Of a stretch of 64,000 nucleotides of DNA, positions 1 to 12,738 are shown one piece after another (the stretch's first letter is position 1; every line of letters starts with the position of its first letter). The stretch comes from Pterois miles (taxonomy: Eukaryota > Chordata > Actinopteri > Perciformes > Scorpaenidae). Both the position numbers and the translations under genes were made by a program. A model generated the notes under the pieces. That model did not search any database, was not told the DNA's origin, and saw only the letters and a list, made by a program, of their open reading frames with translations. Where the stretch lies: contig CAMQGK010000634.1 in NCBI GenBank assembly GCA_947000775.1, positions 24,568,501-24,632,500 on the forward strand. The letters are read 5' to 3'.

Positions 1-305
1 GTCTGACACTTGTACTACCATCTATCTGCAACTGCTTATCCCGTTAGGGGTTGTGGTGGGGCTGGAGCCAATCCCAGCTGGCATTGGGCGAAGGCGGGGT
101 ACACTCTGGCCAGGTTGTCAGTCCACATGGGGAGGACACATAGAGAAAGACAACCATTCACACCTTAGAGTCATCAATTAACCTGCATGTCTTTGAACTG
201 CGGGAAGAAGCCGGAGAAGCTGCAAAGTCCACACAAAAGGTCCGCAAGATTCGAACCTGTGACCCTCTTGCTGTGAGGCGACAGTGTCCACCTGTACTAC
301 AGTCT
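1..305 (-). repeat. tRNA-headed SINE-like interspersed repeat, copy 1
   Basis: Read on the minus strand it begins near 300 with a CACTGTCGCCTCACAGCAAG segment, then AGGTTCGAATC, which resembles a Pol III B box. It runs on through segments shared with the copy at 57,283-57,640. It lies in the part of cep128 left of exon 7. Confidence 0.7.
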
Positions 306-1274
306 CTTCAAAACAAATGAATCGCAACGTATCCTTATGCATTTGTTTTTTTTCCCCGCTGTACAGAATTCACACCAAACCGTGACTCCTAAACTGGGGT
401 ATGAACTGATCTGTGATCCCCCTTTCTGCTCTGGACAACACTTGTGAACACAGAAATAACCAGAGATCATATCGCGATGGGATCATAGAAGCTGCGACGC
501 CAAATCCAACCACGGCCAATGACCCTTTTCCCACTTGCTACTTCCGCTGCCCTTGCTCAGGCTACACTCATCTTAGAATCTGGCCTTCATTTTGATCTCA
601 ACTATACACCTATAAGGTTTGCGACTGCATCATACACAGTTGTAATGCTATCGCAGTGACAAAATCTGTCCACAGGCCAACACAAATTATAAACATCTGG
701 TAAAGTACTCATAACTTCCTCTGTGGTAGTACCTGATGAGAGGGTATTATTGGAAAGGACAGAGGGTGTCGTATCTTGTACAGACTCTGAAGCCCTCTCA
801 GGCAAAATTGTGATTTTGGGCTATACAAATAAAATTGACTTGTTTGCCCGCTTTATTCTTTATAAGTGTTTAGATGAGTCTGTTGTAAAGTTCTCAAGTT
901 GTCATACATATGTGCCTATGTGTCTGGTCTGTATTGATTTTCACATTGTTTCCTTTCATTTATGCCATATCCTCTTCTCTGTACTATGACGTTGTTTTGT
1001 ATGACTTGTTTCTTCATTATATCATTAATCTTCAGAGACTGCAAATGAAAATTAGCCTTTTGATGTTAATTAATGTGTGTTGTCTCTGAATAATTAATAA
1101 ATAAAAGTTAAAATTAAGTATTGTTATGTTCCATCTTGTCCTGCCCACATCCCTCCATTGGATTATGTGCCTTCATGTTGTAATTTTCGCCTTTGAATGT
1201 GAGAGAACATGAGAGCGTCAATGGTGACGTGTTGGCGCTGATAACAGCAGATGAGTGGTGGATTTGAGTGTCAC

Positions 1275-1397
1275 CTCCTGCAGTTCGTCAGACATGGCCA
1301 CCCGTTGATCAGGCCTTCTCTCTCTCTCCACGCTACTTTGCTCAGTGTGCATCTCCCTCTCCAGCTCCTGCAGACGCCGCTCAACACGAGATGACAC
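1275..1397 (-). CDS. cep128: cep128 coding exon 7
   Basis: A 123-bp exon in phase 0 encoding VSSRVERRLQELEREMHTEQ and 21 more residues, ending DELQE before donor GTGACA. The next exon is outside the window. Confidence 0.88.
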
Positions 1398-4300
1398 CTG
1401 CAGATAGTGAGACGGAGGACGCCTGAGGTCACGCAAACATCTCCGGTGCAGGGATGGCAGCAGGATATGATAAATGAGAAAACGGGAAATTAAAAACGTA
1501 GGGTGACAACAGAATATCTTTTAGAACTGACTGGAAGTATGACATTCATGATGCAAGAACTCCCTGTCTAATCAGGAAACATCACACGCACCTGTAAACG
1601 ACAGTTAACACCTTTATCTTGACAAGATAAAAAATGTTAAACATGTTGGAGCAGCGTATTTGTCACAGTAGTGATGGTGCGGTGAGGGGCCATGTGCCTG
1701 GAAATTATACTAAAATATTTGCTTAAAGTTAGACTTCTCTTCCAACAGCAAAAGAGGACATTTTTGGTAGCTGTTTTCTGTTCAAAAAACTAAAATATTT
1801 GCATATTGCATGCTTTATACAACAGCTTTAATTCATCAATAACTGTGATGTGATGTATATGTGTTGATGCGATGGCAGTAGAGAACTGGCACAGATGCAA
1901 AGTAATTTTATCTCGAACATGGGAGTTACTGGTCTACCACTGCCTCATTTGGTTTGTAGGGTTTGTGTTATTGTTTGACTTTGGTGTTTTCAAGGGTAAG
2001 TTTGGATTAAACAAAATCACACAATAACACAAATAAACTAGCCAATCGAGGCAGCATTAGACCAGCAACTCCCACATTCTGCAAGGTAAAATTACTGGTT
2101 TGTTAGAAGAGTCTTGTGGCTGTGATGAGAGCATAGATAACAGCTTTACTTCCCTGTCGGAAAGGGCTTCTGACAGTGAGGTAAAGCGGTGATAATATTC
2201 AAATATAGCATACACTTAAAGGGATATCAATTTTTGTTAGGCAAGCCTCTTTCGGGTGTCTATTATACATTTTGCTGCTGCCCCCCGTCCATAGCAGTGC
2301 ACTGCTTTACTGCCATGCTGGTACTCCTGTCTGTTTCTCCAAACCGAGGGCATGCCGACCGTCATCTACTGTAGGTAATACACTGCCTATGGATAAGTAC
2401 GTACCTCATACAACCTTACTCAAAAAAAAAAAAAAAAAAAAATCAAAACTATCCCCTTAAAATCAAGTCCACAAAGCAAAAAAACACACTTGAAGTACTG
2501 GTGGGGAAATGCTCAGCTACAACTCACTGAGGCCGGTCTCTGGGAAGCTGTCATGTGCTCTGTGAGGCTCTCCATCGCTCGCCTGGTGTCAATGTCACAC
2601 CTATAAAAAGCAGACAAAATTCACTATTCAGACGTCTCTATCGTTTTGAAAAATCCTTTCCCAGGACATCATTGATCAAAATGTGAATGCATAATGCAAC
2701 ACCACTAAAAATAATCATCTAGCTTCAGATGTTGAAATATAGTGGATCAATTCAGTCTGGTCAGCAGCGCCAGGGAGGGGAGATTTTTTAATAACCTGAA
2801 AATGTCAAATTCTAATGCATGTTGAAAGAAAGACCTGCTGACTTTTGATTTTCCAGTGCCGTCAATGACACTTTTATCACTTTCTCATCAAGGAGATTTC
2901 AAAGACCTGAAAACCATGAATTTGTTTTCAGAGCCCAAGCAAAAACTTTTTATGCACAGTAGATATCAGTCAGAGCTCAGGTCTCAGTTAGTGTAGAAAA
3001 TAATGCAGAGTCATTTTTATGCAGGAAGACATAAACAAGACACTGTATAAGAGGTCCCTTGCACATTGCGTGGATTACTATATCAGCTTGTACTAAATTT
3101 GTAAAGCCTTATCCAAACATTCAAACCTGTTTTAAAGCAAAAAAAATTAAATAGCATAAGAGCATAGCAAAAATGAATTCAATGCAGATGCAGACTATAG
3201 AAACCACAATCATTTAATGTTACATTTTTTTAATCAACCCCTAGAAAGGAGCACTCTTTAAACATTGATTAATCTGGTTACTAAATAATTTAAAAATAAA
3301 GCCTGTTCTAATGAATTAGTTGTCTTTTCTGACTTCAAGGCAAACATATGAGTATAAACATTTTTAGTGTGCATGTTAATTGTCACCAGTTGTTAGCATT
3401 TTATTTGCTTTTTAAATGTGGCAGTGACAAATTGGCAAAAATTGTGGGTTTTTTGTGGCTCGAGAGACAATTTAGCTATATCTTTTTCCTCTTTTAAATC
3501 TCTTTTTGAATAAAAAAAACACTTTTTAAAATGCCCTTTTACTTAATTAATGCCTTGCTGTGTATGTCTAATAATCAATTCTATTGTGTTATTAAAATAT
3601 CTTATTGAATACTTCATTTTAGTTTATTCTTACTTTTTTGTCCTTACTTTTTTTTATAAAGCTTTTATTTGATTGCCATTTTATTGGATTGTTTTTATTT
3701 TGCTGTTGTGAAGCACATTGTAATTAAGCTTTGAAAGGTGCTATACAATTTAAATTATTTATTATTATTAATACTACTAGTTACTATGGCAGGTAACAAA
3801 ATGCCATTTGAGGTTCAACTCAGTTCTAAAAATCACCTTGTCCTATAAAAAAATGACTGGTAAATTCAGTTGTGTACTACTGTAGCCAATGTGCTATGTG
3901 GAAAAAAAAACTCAAGTTTACTGTTTTGATTTTCAGACTTTGCCTGTCCTTTCAGATACCTATTTCTCCTGAGGATTTCTCTATCCAGGTCATCAGACAG
4001 TCTATGCTGGTCACAACGCAGATCCCTCAAGGACTGGTGCAAAGTGTGAATCTATATGGGACAGCCACAGACAAATACAGAATACAAAACATTACACACA
4101 AGCAAAACATAGCAAAAATTGGCTATCTTTGCCTTTGGGGAGATACACATGTATTGCTACCACTGTGGAGAACAGAATCAAAATATCAGGGACTCCTAAA
4201 CACACTATAGGCATAAATGCTAATATGTATGGTATCTCGTTTGAATAATATCTTATCAAGCTTCTTCATTAGCATTACATATTTTAAATCAATGTTCGTG

Positions 4301-6578
4301 ACTCAGTGCACCCTCTTGTGGAAAATTTCTGACACTACATGACACTAACAAGTGGCACTGATTGGTAGTGTGTTTGACTCCAGTCCTTACATCCTCTCCT
4401 GTCAGGCTGGCATCCTTGAAGCGAACGCTGGCAGAGTGAGACCTCCGTCTCCTTCCTGGAGTGCTTGTATAGTCCCGCAGTGGAGAAGTAGGGTAGAAAC
4501 GTCGGCCATCTAAAATTATGGATGCACCTATGTTACAAAGTGTTAAAGCAGGAGCCGGAAAACCAAATCCAAACTCACTGCACAAAATTTTCAAGATGTT
4601 CTTTTCATGTTTGTTGTCATTTTTGTACATTATTTCTGGGTTATCAGCCTTTATGAGTCATCTCTTTGCAAATGATCCAGAGCTAATACTACAGTGAGAT
4701 GACAGCTGCCAGCGAAATCCTTTCTATAACTCCATACCTGATCCCGAGTCACCCTCTAGGTCACTGGTGTGCAGGGGGGAGGCCGAAGCTGACGCATTCC
4801 GAGCCCCATTGGATCTGCTCAACCTCTGGGACTGCAGCTGACTGATCGACTCCTCTAGATTGTCCCTGAGCTGGCGAATAAAAAAAAAAAAAAAAAAAAA
4901 ATCTAAGATAAAATAAACTGAGAAAACAGAAAATTGTTTAATACCATTAAGACAAAAAAAGAACTGGTAAAAAAAAGTATCCAGTAGGTATCTAGAAAAA
5001 AAATACATAAAACAAATCACATCCCCAATGAGATAAGGAGAAGGAGAAATAAAGGTTGCTGCCACATTCCCAAAACTATTGGGAAAAAAGCTCCATTTTG
5101 TCAAACTCCACTAATTTATTCAAAATAGCTCCAATAAGCATACAAGTATTTTTGTGATACAACATGTTTGATGAAAGTTTGATGACATTCCACTGTCAAG
5201 CATCTCACAATGCTGCTTCAGGTAAAAAAAAAAAACAATTATGCTGCCCCTCTATTGGTGACAGGGACAGAAATCCATGCTAGGACTGAGAGGTGCAGGT
5301 CTTTTATGTGAGTGGCCGTAGGGTGCCAGCTGAAAAATTTGGGGCAGTAACTTTAACTTTACTACAGCTTTAGTGGTATAAAGAACATCTGATGATGCTG
5401 AAGATCTTCAAGACACTTCATAGTGGATGACACCTCCTCATTTGGTATAAGCATGTCACCACTGCACTGAATCAAAAGAAGACCAGTCACAGTTCATCAT
5501 GTTCATGATATACATGACTGAGCCAATCAGATTTCAACCAAAATGACAATCAATCCAATTACAGGCCACTCGTATCCCCCTTGATATCAAAGGTACAACA
5601 TTGGCCCAGTCTGACAGGCAGCATTCTGCTCAGCGCTGTCTTCCTGCAGGTTTGGGTTACTTTTTATTATTGACGTTATGCTCATAATAAATAATTGGCC
5701 CACAATTTGCCACCTTTGCCAGAGTGCCACCCTAGGCAATTACGTGGTTCACCTATATGAACACATCAGCCTTGGCTGTGACATACAGGCATAGAGACAG
5801 CTCTACGAAGGAGTGTGCATTCAGTCACACACCATTGCCTACTTCTAACCTTGCTTTCGATGGCATCAGACTCGCTCTGGCCCACATGCTCATACACAGT
5901 AGTAAGAATTTGGCTCAAACACCAAACACCATGAAATACACTGTTTGTAATGATCAATTTATTTATGAAAAATCTGAATTTTATATCTTAAAAACAGAAT
6001 AGGGGCAACAGTCTGGAAACAGTTTTTTTATACCATACTTTACTCTCTTTTTTCCGTACTTATCCAGACCTGGAAATTACTAAAATCAATTTCCATACTG
6101 CATAGGAACCCTGCATATGTGCAATGGAAAGGCCAATGTCAAAGCACCATCTTTAAGGTGTGAAAAGATCATAATGAATCATGATTAATAGAACAGGTGT
6201 CTGACCAGTGCCATGGCTTCAGCCTGATCATCTGTATGCTCCCTGTAATGGCCCAGCATCCGGTCTACTTTGGTCAAGTTCCTACTGGTGTCCTGCCAGA
6301 GAAAAGCAGGTTTTAATTAAGAATTATTGAGGAAAAATGCAATGCAAGCTATAAAAAAACAAATATATTATAAGTGAGCTGATGTACTGTACAATTTGAA
6401 TTATGGTGGAGGCAGAGCAGAGTACCTTTAATGTGTCTGCCAGTGTGCTGATCTTCTCGGAGATGTCTGCTGCTCGACCACCACCTCCACTGGCTGTGTC
6501 CCGTCCAGGTCTGCGGTGGGCTTCACGCCCCCGAGGCCTGTGCCTGTCATATGAATCCGACTCACTGGATGACTCCAT
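1275..6578 (-). CDS. cep128: Centrosomal protein of 128 kDa, N-terminal part (seven coding exons, gene continues off the left edge)
   Basis: Seven minus-strand exons (6578-6426, 6292-6206, 4870-4738, 4509-4391, 4051-3960, 2600-2528, 1397-1275) each have AG/GT borders and join in a single frame for 260 codons from ATG at 6578. The product begins MESSSESDSYD, then gives helical heptad-like segments: KISTLADTLK, NLTKVDRMLGHYREH, LRDNLEESISQLQSQRL, LHQSLRDLRCDQ, RVERRLQELEREM. This matches the N-terminus of vertebrate CEP128, which is about 1,090 residues and largely coiled coil. CEP128 is a subdistal-appendage protein of the mother centriole that affects ciliary signalling. Head-to-head placement beside tshr agrees with the mammalian order. 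Residues of about 85-130 form a basic, Ser/Arg-rich linker (TPGRRRRSHSASVRF). Exons for the remaining three quarters must lie left of base 1. Confidence 0.93.
2030..2460 (+). repeat. Teleost interspersed repeat (family B), copy 1
   Basis: Lies in a cep128 intron. It shares the blocks CTTCCCTGTC, TATAGCATACACTTAAAG-like and CTGTCTGTTTCTCC plus CGTCATCTACTG with the copies near 27.5-27.9 kb and 44.6-45.3 kb. It ends in a poly-A run at 2421-2440. Confidence 0.55.
2528..2600 (-). CDS. cep128: cep128 coding exon 6
   Basis: A 73-bp exon. Its first base completes the Arg codon and the rest encodes CDIDTRRAMESLTEHM and eight further residues. Donor GTGAGT; ends in phase 0. Confidence 0.88.
3640..3775 (+). 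repeat. LINE/SINE 3'-tail fragment
   Basis: Text of the form TTGTGAAGCACATTGTAAT followed by GAAAGGTGCTATACAAT and a (TTA)n end is typical of 3' tails of teleost non-LTR elements. It is a short, decayed fragment. Confidence 0.5.
3960..4051 (-). CDS. cep128: cep128 coding exon 5
   Basis: A 92-bp exon encoding IHTLHQSLRDLRCDQHRL and DDLDREILRRN, one of the most CEP128-like stretches in the window. Donor GTATCT; ends with two bases of an Arg codon. Confidence 0.92.
4391..4509 (-). CDS. cep128: cep128 coding exon 4
   Basis: A 119-bp exon completing the split Asp codon and encoding GRRFYPTSPLRDY, then a basic RRRRSHSASVRF stretch. Donor GTAAGG; ends in phase 0. Confidence 0.9.
4738..4870 (-). 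CDS. cep128: cep128 coding exon 3
   Basis: A 133-bp exon encoding LRDNLEESISQLQSQRL and a Ser-rich segment, with donor GTATGG and ending in phase 1. Its acceptor lies beside a run of more than 20 A on the plus strand, which is a T tract on the sense strand. Confidence 0.9.
6206..6292 (-). CDS. cep128: cep128 coding exon 2
   Basis: An 87-bp exon in phase 0 encoding DTSRNLTKVDRMLGHYRE and the following residues up to EAMAL. AG acceptor and GT donor are both present. Confidence 0.9.
6426..6578 (-). CDS. cep128: cep128 first coding exon
   Basis: ATG at 6578-6576 followed by 51 codons ending TLADTLK, then donor GT at 6425-6424; phase 0. A pyrimidine-rich tract and AG just before the ATG suggest that this exon is preceded by a non-coding exon. 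Confidence 0.9.
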
Positions 6579-7299
6579 AGTTTGGGACAGGCTTACAGTG
6601 GAGGCGACAAAAAACGCCTGACTAGGTAAAACCTGAAGATTAGTGACCAGCACTAGTTTCGACTGCGGAAAACCCTAACTGTTAACTGCAACGTTAATGA
6701 CATTAAGGAACAAAATGGGCTGTTTTGTTAAAGTGGTACTGTTATACAGCCTTTTTCTCAAGGCATGTTACCACAGACAGTCACCCATTTCATAATACTG
6801 CAAATATCTAAATATTGCAGTACTTACGTGGGCCTTAGGCTCAACGTGTTGGCTACATCATTCGGCGATAAACAGTGACTTATTTATTTAAACGTAAATC
6901 TTCAAGATTGCCACTTGAACTTCTTTCTCAATATATACTTTTGCCATAGCTAGCAGAAATGGGACTTTCGTCATCGTTACCTTAACAGCCCGTGGAGACA
7001 GAAAGCTATCTGACCAGCAAAACACGACAATTCAAACTGCCCTCTTCCCAATCAATCACTGTGCTGAGCATTGTTGAGGGTGATGCTCCTCCTGGCTAGC
7101 AACAAGTGGTAGCTAACTACTATGAGCGTTAGCTAGCTAACCCGACGCTAGCCAACTATTTTTGCCTTGTGACACCGTAAAGACTGCAAAACACTTCATA
7201 TGTCCAGCGGAAACAACGGAAATAAATGCTACCGCTATAAAAACGTTGCACAAATTTCGTTAGTTTTTCGCTTTTCGAGTGATAGTTAAGCGAAAGACA

Positions 7300-7460
7300 A
7301 CTCTCAGCTTTTCCGTGCTAAGACAACTTAAACTCGCCGCGTCTGAGCAGGAAATACAACAAACCACGGCGGCCCCAAAGGAAGCCGGGAAATGTATGCT
7401 GCCCACAATGGAGCAGTGAGGGAATTTATTATTGTGAACTACATTGTCCAAAGGTATGTG
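7300..7460 (-). promoter_or_regulatory. cep128: Probable cep128 promoter / 5' end
   Basis: A CpG-containing patch in otherwise AT-rich sequence, about 0.8 kb upstream of the cep128 ATG. It contains an ETS-like GGAAGCCGG, a GGCGGCC box and ACTACATTGTCC, which partly resembles the ACTACAATTCC promoter motif. No TATA box suits the minus strand. The start site cannot be fixed from sequence alone, so this is an inference from position and composition. Confidence 0.4.
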
Positions 7461-7582
7461 TTAGCGCCAGTGTTGCCGCTCGTCAGTTAGAGAAGATACG
7501 AAAATAGGAAAGGCAAATAAATATTAATAAGAAAAAATAAAAATATAAGCTTTTATCATAGAATAAACTAGATACATTAAAT

Positions 7583-7625
7583 ATTTCAATATCTAGTACA
7601 TATTTAATGTACTAGATATTGAAAT
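7583..7625. repeat. Perfect 19-bp inverted repeat with 5-nt spacer
   Basis: Two exact 19-bp arms (the left begins ATTTCAATATCTAGTACAT) flank ATTTA in the gap between cep128 and tshr. It is very AT-rich and would fold into a hairpin or cruciform. It has no T run of a kind that would mark a terminator, and no gene depends on it visibly. Confidence 0.85.
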
Positions 7626-8709
7626 GGACGGTTAATGTTACGCGACTATATGGGATTACTCATAGGCCATATACTGTATAACGTTATTGGGTCATAAATC
7701 GATTTAGGGATAAGTTTTTGTCACAGTTTTAGTGATTTTTCAAAATAAAGTTAATTTTAAGAGTTAAAAAAAGATCATTACACTCAAAGGCAAGTCACAT
7801 GAAAAATACCGACCATTAATAACAATAATTTCATGACAAAAGAAATTATAAGTACAGTTAAACACAAATGTTTGTGCCACTAAGTGTAGTCCAGTATTTT
7901 ATGCAAATACTATGATTATATAATAAGCCTAATAACTTTCCTGTTGCTGTGTGAGGCACTTTACCGTCACAAATACTGCATCTTGCTGTATTTTTATAAG
8001 TAGCAGCTAAATGTGTTTTATAAGTAGAAGTTTAATACGTTTATATTTCTGTAATTTTACTCGCAATATTTTTAAAGTCATCAATACCAAAGGAGTACCT
8101 AAGTATTGATAATTTTCTATATGCTTTTCAGTAAAAGCCAAATATACTAGGACTTTTCTGTATACTTGCCAAGTACACTTTTCTGTATATTAATTGGTTT
8201 AAGCCAAGTATAATTTTAAGTATATCTCTGATAGGTACATATAAAGTAAACTGAAAGCACAGAACCAGTATACTAATAGCACACGGTCTTTTTTGTGAGT
8301 CTATAAATCGATGGACTTATAAAAATATACTGTACTATTTACTGTATAGGCTACAGGACTGAGCACAATAAATTGCACGTTTCAGGGGGAAAAAGAAAGA
8401 CAAACTATTCTCGAGTCTAACACAAGAGTGTCCCAGAAGTCCACCCTCCCCTCAAGTTGAAGAAGACCACCTCCAAACCCACCACAGAGCTGCTGTCCGT
8501 CCTCCAGCATCCCCACCTTCACAACCTCACTGGCACTCCAGGGGCCCTGAGCAGCTCCACTGTCCCTACCTGGGGATTATACACCAAAAACAAACAGCGT
8601 AGACTTACACTGGTTTACTTAAATTGATAGATCCGTGCTGTTGTGGACACCAACAGGACTGTCAAGGAATACCAAAGTCAGTCTGGGGATATTTTGCGCC
8701 GACTCCATC
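7626..8709. other. cep128-tshr intergenic sequence and tshr 5' flank
   Basis: AT-rich, with no coding exon and no recognised repeat apart from the hairpin at its left end. The last 250 bases are richer in C and G and probably carry the tshr 5' UTR. I could not identify a TATA box at a convincing distance, which fits the TATA-less tshr promoters known in mammals. Confidence 0.5.
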
Positions 8710-8879
8710 ATGCAGGTGCTAACCTGTGCGTTGTTTACGCTGGTGGCTCTCCCTATCAGCGCCTCGTCGGAGGCTGACTCCTGCCCTGCAGTGTGCGAGT
8801 GCTCCGAGTGGAAGACTCACACCATCTCCTGCTTTGACATTGATATTCTCCCCAGGTTTCCAGCCAGCACGGAGACACT
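8710..8879 (+). CDS. tshr: tshr exon 1 (signal peptide and Cys cap)
   Basis: The ATG at 8710 is the first ATG of the open frame and starts a hydrophobic leader (MQVLTCALFTLVALPISAS), then CPAVCEC. It ends in phase 2 at GTAAGT. Confidence 0.95.
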
Positions 8880-11800
8880 GTAAGTAGGCGTACATCTGTG
8901 AAAGTGATTCTGCTGTTTTTTCACGCATTTTGAATGTAAAGTGCTCTTAACCCCAAGGAACCAAAAAAATCATTATAATATCATGAATATTCCTTTAAAG
9001 TGCTCCCAGAGGGACTTTGAGGCTGTCTGTGATGTAAAGTGGTTATTCCATTTTAAGGTATTATTTTCAGTGACTAACAAGCTATGCTCCAGTCAGTGGG
9101 GCTTGTAGGCTATTTGGTGTGAAGTGTAGCCCATCTTTGAATGTATTAAAGGAACACCAAAGTTAGAAATATTTCATAATGGGAAATACGTTTTAATGAC
9201 TGTAATTAATTAATATGAACCATATCATTATATTACTGTATATAAAAACATTATCCCATCATTATAACAAAAACTAAAGCAGGTACAAGTCACTGAAAAG
9301 GTTTAAAAGACAGCCTAAATTTCTCAAATATATAGTTTCTGTATTTTGGTTCAGTTGTGATTTGAGTTTTATCAGACTTTTATTACCATTACTAATGTAC
9401 ACAAAACACCTTAACAATTGTCCCTAATTGTTAGTTGTAGATTTACTGTGTTTAAGGTATGAGGGTAGCATGAGGGAGCAATAATGTCCAGTTCAGTAGA
9501 GGGTTGCAGGGTGAACAAAATTTCAGCATTTCAGGGTCCTGCATGTAGTCCGTACTGCAGACACGCACAAGACAGTTTTGAAAACAAAGAAGGATGCTGT
9601 TCAGTGTTTGGGCTGAGAGTTCACTATATCTTTTTATTGCATTTTCTGAAAGTTTAGAAAAAACAACAAGCTTACCTGCTCACATTTATTCATTCAGCTT
9701 CAACTATTATTTCTCTCATGTTAGACAGTAGCAGTGTGCTAATTCTCTAAAAGCCAACATTTGACACACATTTGCAGTGTTATTGAATGTTAATATAATT
9801 TATATACAGCGGGTGAGTTCATTCAGATTGCATTTGGACTCAACTTCACAGCATTTATAGCCTACAGTTCAGTTGATCTTAAAAGATTTCAGAAAATGAA
9901 CAGTAGCAAGATGGGCATAGTCCTAACGAATCCAGAAGCTGACTTTCAGTGAGTGCTTCAACTTTAAAATAATGAACTTATTGCTGTGTAACAATCATAT
10001 CAGAGTTTCTATTGGTCCAAAGCTAACCCAAGTGGGAGTAATGGACACAATATCCTTTGTTTTAATGGTGCCACTGGTCTCACCTCTAGATATGTACTTT
10101 TTAATGATACAGCACAACCCCTGTGGTCCCTGGACCACTTTGAGGATCACTGCACACGGCTAAATGTAGTGGAGTATGCCCATTGTCCTTTTCAAGAAAA
10201 AGCAGTCTTTGTCAGAAAATTGTGATCCCTCGTGTAATTTCTGAGAGCCCAATATGGCATCTTCAAATTGCTTATTTTGTCCAACAAACACCCCAAATCC
10301 AAACATATTCAAGTTACAGTGAGATACAATGTAAAAAGGAGGAAAGCAACAAGTTGTAAACAAGGTTTTACACCTTCTTTTTCCCATGTACTACATGCAT
10401 GATAAATCCAAAATAAAACGTATAAAAATAAACCTTGTCATCATTACAGTGGAGAAGAGGCTATGTTCGTTGTGACAGTTAAACCAGCAGAAATGTAAAA
10501 AAAATAATCTGTCAAGAATCCTGGGAGCCGACATGATGTCATGTGTCAAGGTCACCTCTGAAAAATGTAGCGGGGCTTTTACACTTCCTAAATTGCTTAA
10601 GTACGGGCAAAAATTATGCAACAGAGTGAGAGCGACCAGATTGCCATGGCCTTGAGTGATGGAAACATGTGACCTTCAAAGGGACTCCGAGACATGTGTG
10701 GAAACATAGAGCTGGATGAGTTAGAAATGGTATTTCCATTTAAACCAGTGATAAATCAGATGGCACTGTTATATTGTAACCTTTAAACTGAACTTTTGGT
10801 GATGTTCTTGTGGAAACAGCCTGTTTGGTGCTCTCTCTCACTGTTTCTCTTACACAAAATTCCTCAAAAGCACTGATGGAGGGCCCTCTAATGAACATCC
10901 CTAAAATCCCAAACATCGCTTTGCATCGCCTCCAACAGCACCCATCACATAACATTATATCCCGATCACTGCTCCAATTCACTTGACCATGTGCCCCCAA
11001 TGTGCCCTGCCATTTCCTCACATTCCTGCCCAGAGTTTACCCAGAGCCCTCCAGGAGGATGAAGAGGCATGGAAGCATGCCACCAAGCACTGGCTTGTCA
11101 TCATTCCTGATAAAAAATATCTGCCAAATACGCCCAAAATAGACTGTTTGTATTGAGCGGCATGCTCGAGCAAATGAGGCGTGAGGGAGTTTGATTTTGT
11201 TGTACACACAGGGAGGAATGAATGACCCTGTTGCCCTATTGGTCAGGCCAGTGTGGTTTAGTCTGACTGACTCAAGCCAGGCCAAGATTTTAGCCACTTA
11301 CTAAGGTAATAGATAGATAGATAGATAAATAGGGGAGACCAGGGTCAGTTGTAACAATTTTTGGTTTCAATGTCATTGCTCAAAAACCTCTTGAACTATT
11401 TGGATATTTTTTTATGTAGGCAACTTGTATTTGTGTTGTATTTGTTAACAGTCATCAGTGTTTTTACAAGCAATGAGTCACAATATTGATTGAGACATCA
11501 TAAGTCAAATGTTGCATCAGCCTCCACGTGCAGGGGTGACCGTAACAATATATGTAATACTTCAATATAAATACCAGGGACCAATAAACTACCAAGAATA
11601 TAGATGTAGTTAAAACACTTTGATATACATTAAGCTATTAATTACTTTCATACCTAAACAGAAAAACTTCGACAAGTATGAGACATCAGTTTGTCCTTTG
11701 ACAGGGAGAGAGGGATCATCACAGGCAGTGTACATAATGAGTTTCATGGCTCTGTCTCATTTCTGACAATTGTCCCCGGTCTCCCCTACTTGGCTTTGTT

Positions 11801-12695
11801 TTGGCAGGGTCAAAATTCAACTTAAATTTTATGTGACAGAACCTCAGCTTTGGGTCAAATCATTCTGTTGTCACATTAACAAATAGGTGTTATTAGTTGC
11901 TGTAAGCCCCATAGATGTGGGTCAATAGGGGCCTACTGCACCCATTAGTAGGCTTTATCACCTATTCACATGGTAGATCACCGAAAGACCATGACAGCGA
12001 CCTCTAGTGACTGTAGTAATTATGACAGGAGCAGAAGTAGAAGTCAGGTGCTGTAGTATAGACAGCGTAGCACTCCATCAAGGGTGGATATCCTTGTGTT
12101 AGTACTTATTTGAACCCAAAACACAATGTTTTTCCTGAAACTATGTGTTTTTGTTGCCTAAACCTAAAGGAGACGTTTCATTCAGTTTTACATGTTAGAA
12201 CATTACAACACAACACAGCTTTTAAGTTTCACTTGAACTTTTACAACATAGTAGGTTTAATAGGGCACTAATAACCCACATCTATGGTGCTTATGGCAAC
12301 TGACGACAGCTATTTAACAGCCTGATAACTCTCGACTTTGGTGCGTAATTCAAATAGGACAAAAAGTTCAACATTTTGGGAAATATTACCTACTTCCAGA
12401 GTTATATGAGAAGCTCCATACCACTCTTAGATCTGTCTCTTAAATATGAACTTAGCTTGCATTAGATTGCCAAAACTATTCCTTTTGAAACATTTGTGCT
12501 GCCAAATTGCTTTTAAAATCCTACTTCATCAATACAATCAAATGAAGATTGAAAATGTTGCTTTTATTAACATGAGCTTTGGTTAAACATAATTGTGGAG
12601 AAAATGTTCTATTCACAAAACAAAATGTGAATGCAAAGCAGACGTCTGTGCGTGTCTGAGTGTGCATATGTGGATACTTAGAGATTGGAGTCCTG

Positions 12696-12738
<43 letters not shown>

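Noticed and set aside
602..989. Overlapping open frames on both strands near the left edge
   Set aside because: Short, AT-rich, with no homology I recognise, and not bordered by splice sites that would fit cep128.
4724..5104. 126-codon minus-strand open frame treated as one gene
   Set aside because: Only the part 4738-4870 is exonic; the rest is the preceding intron with its T-rich tract read through.
8635..8709. In-frame N-terminal extension of TSHR
   Set aside because: The open frame upstream of 8710 has only a GTG and no ATG. The ATG at 8710 starts a good signal peptide at the expected length.
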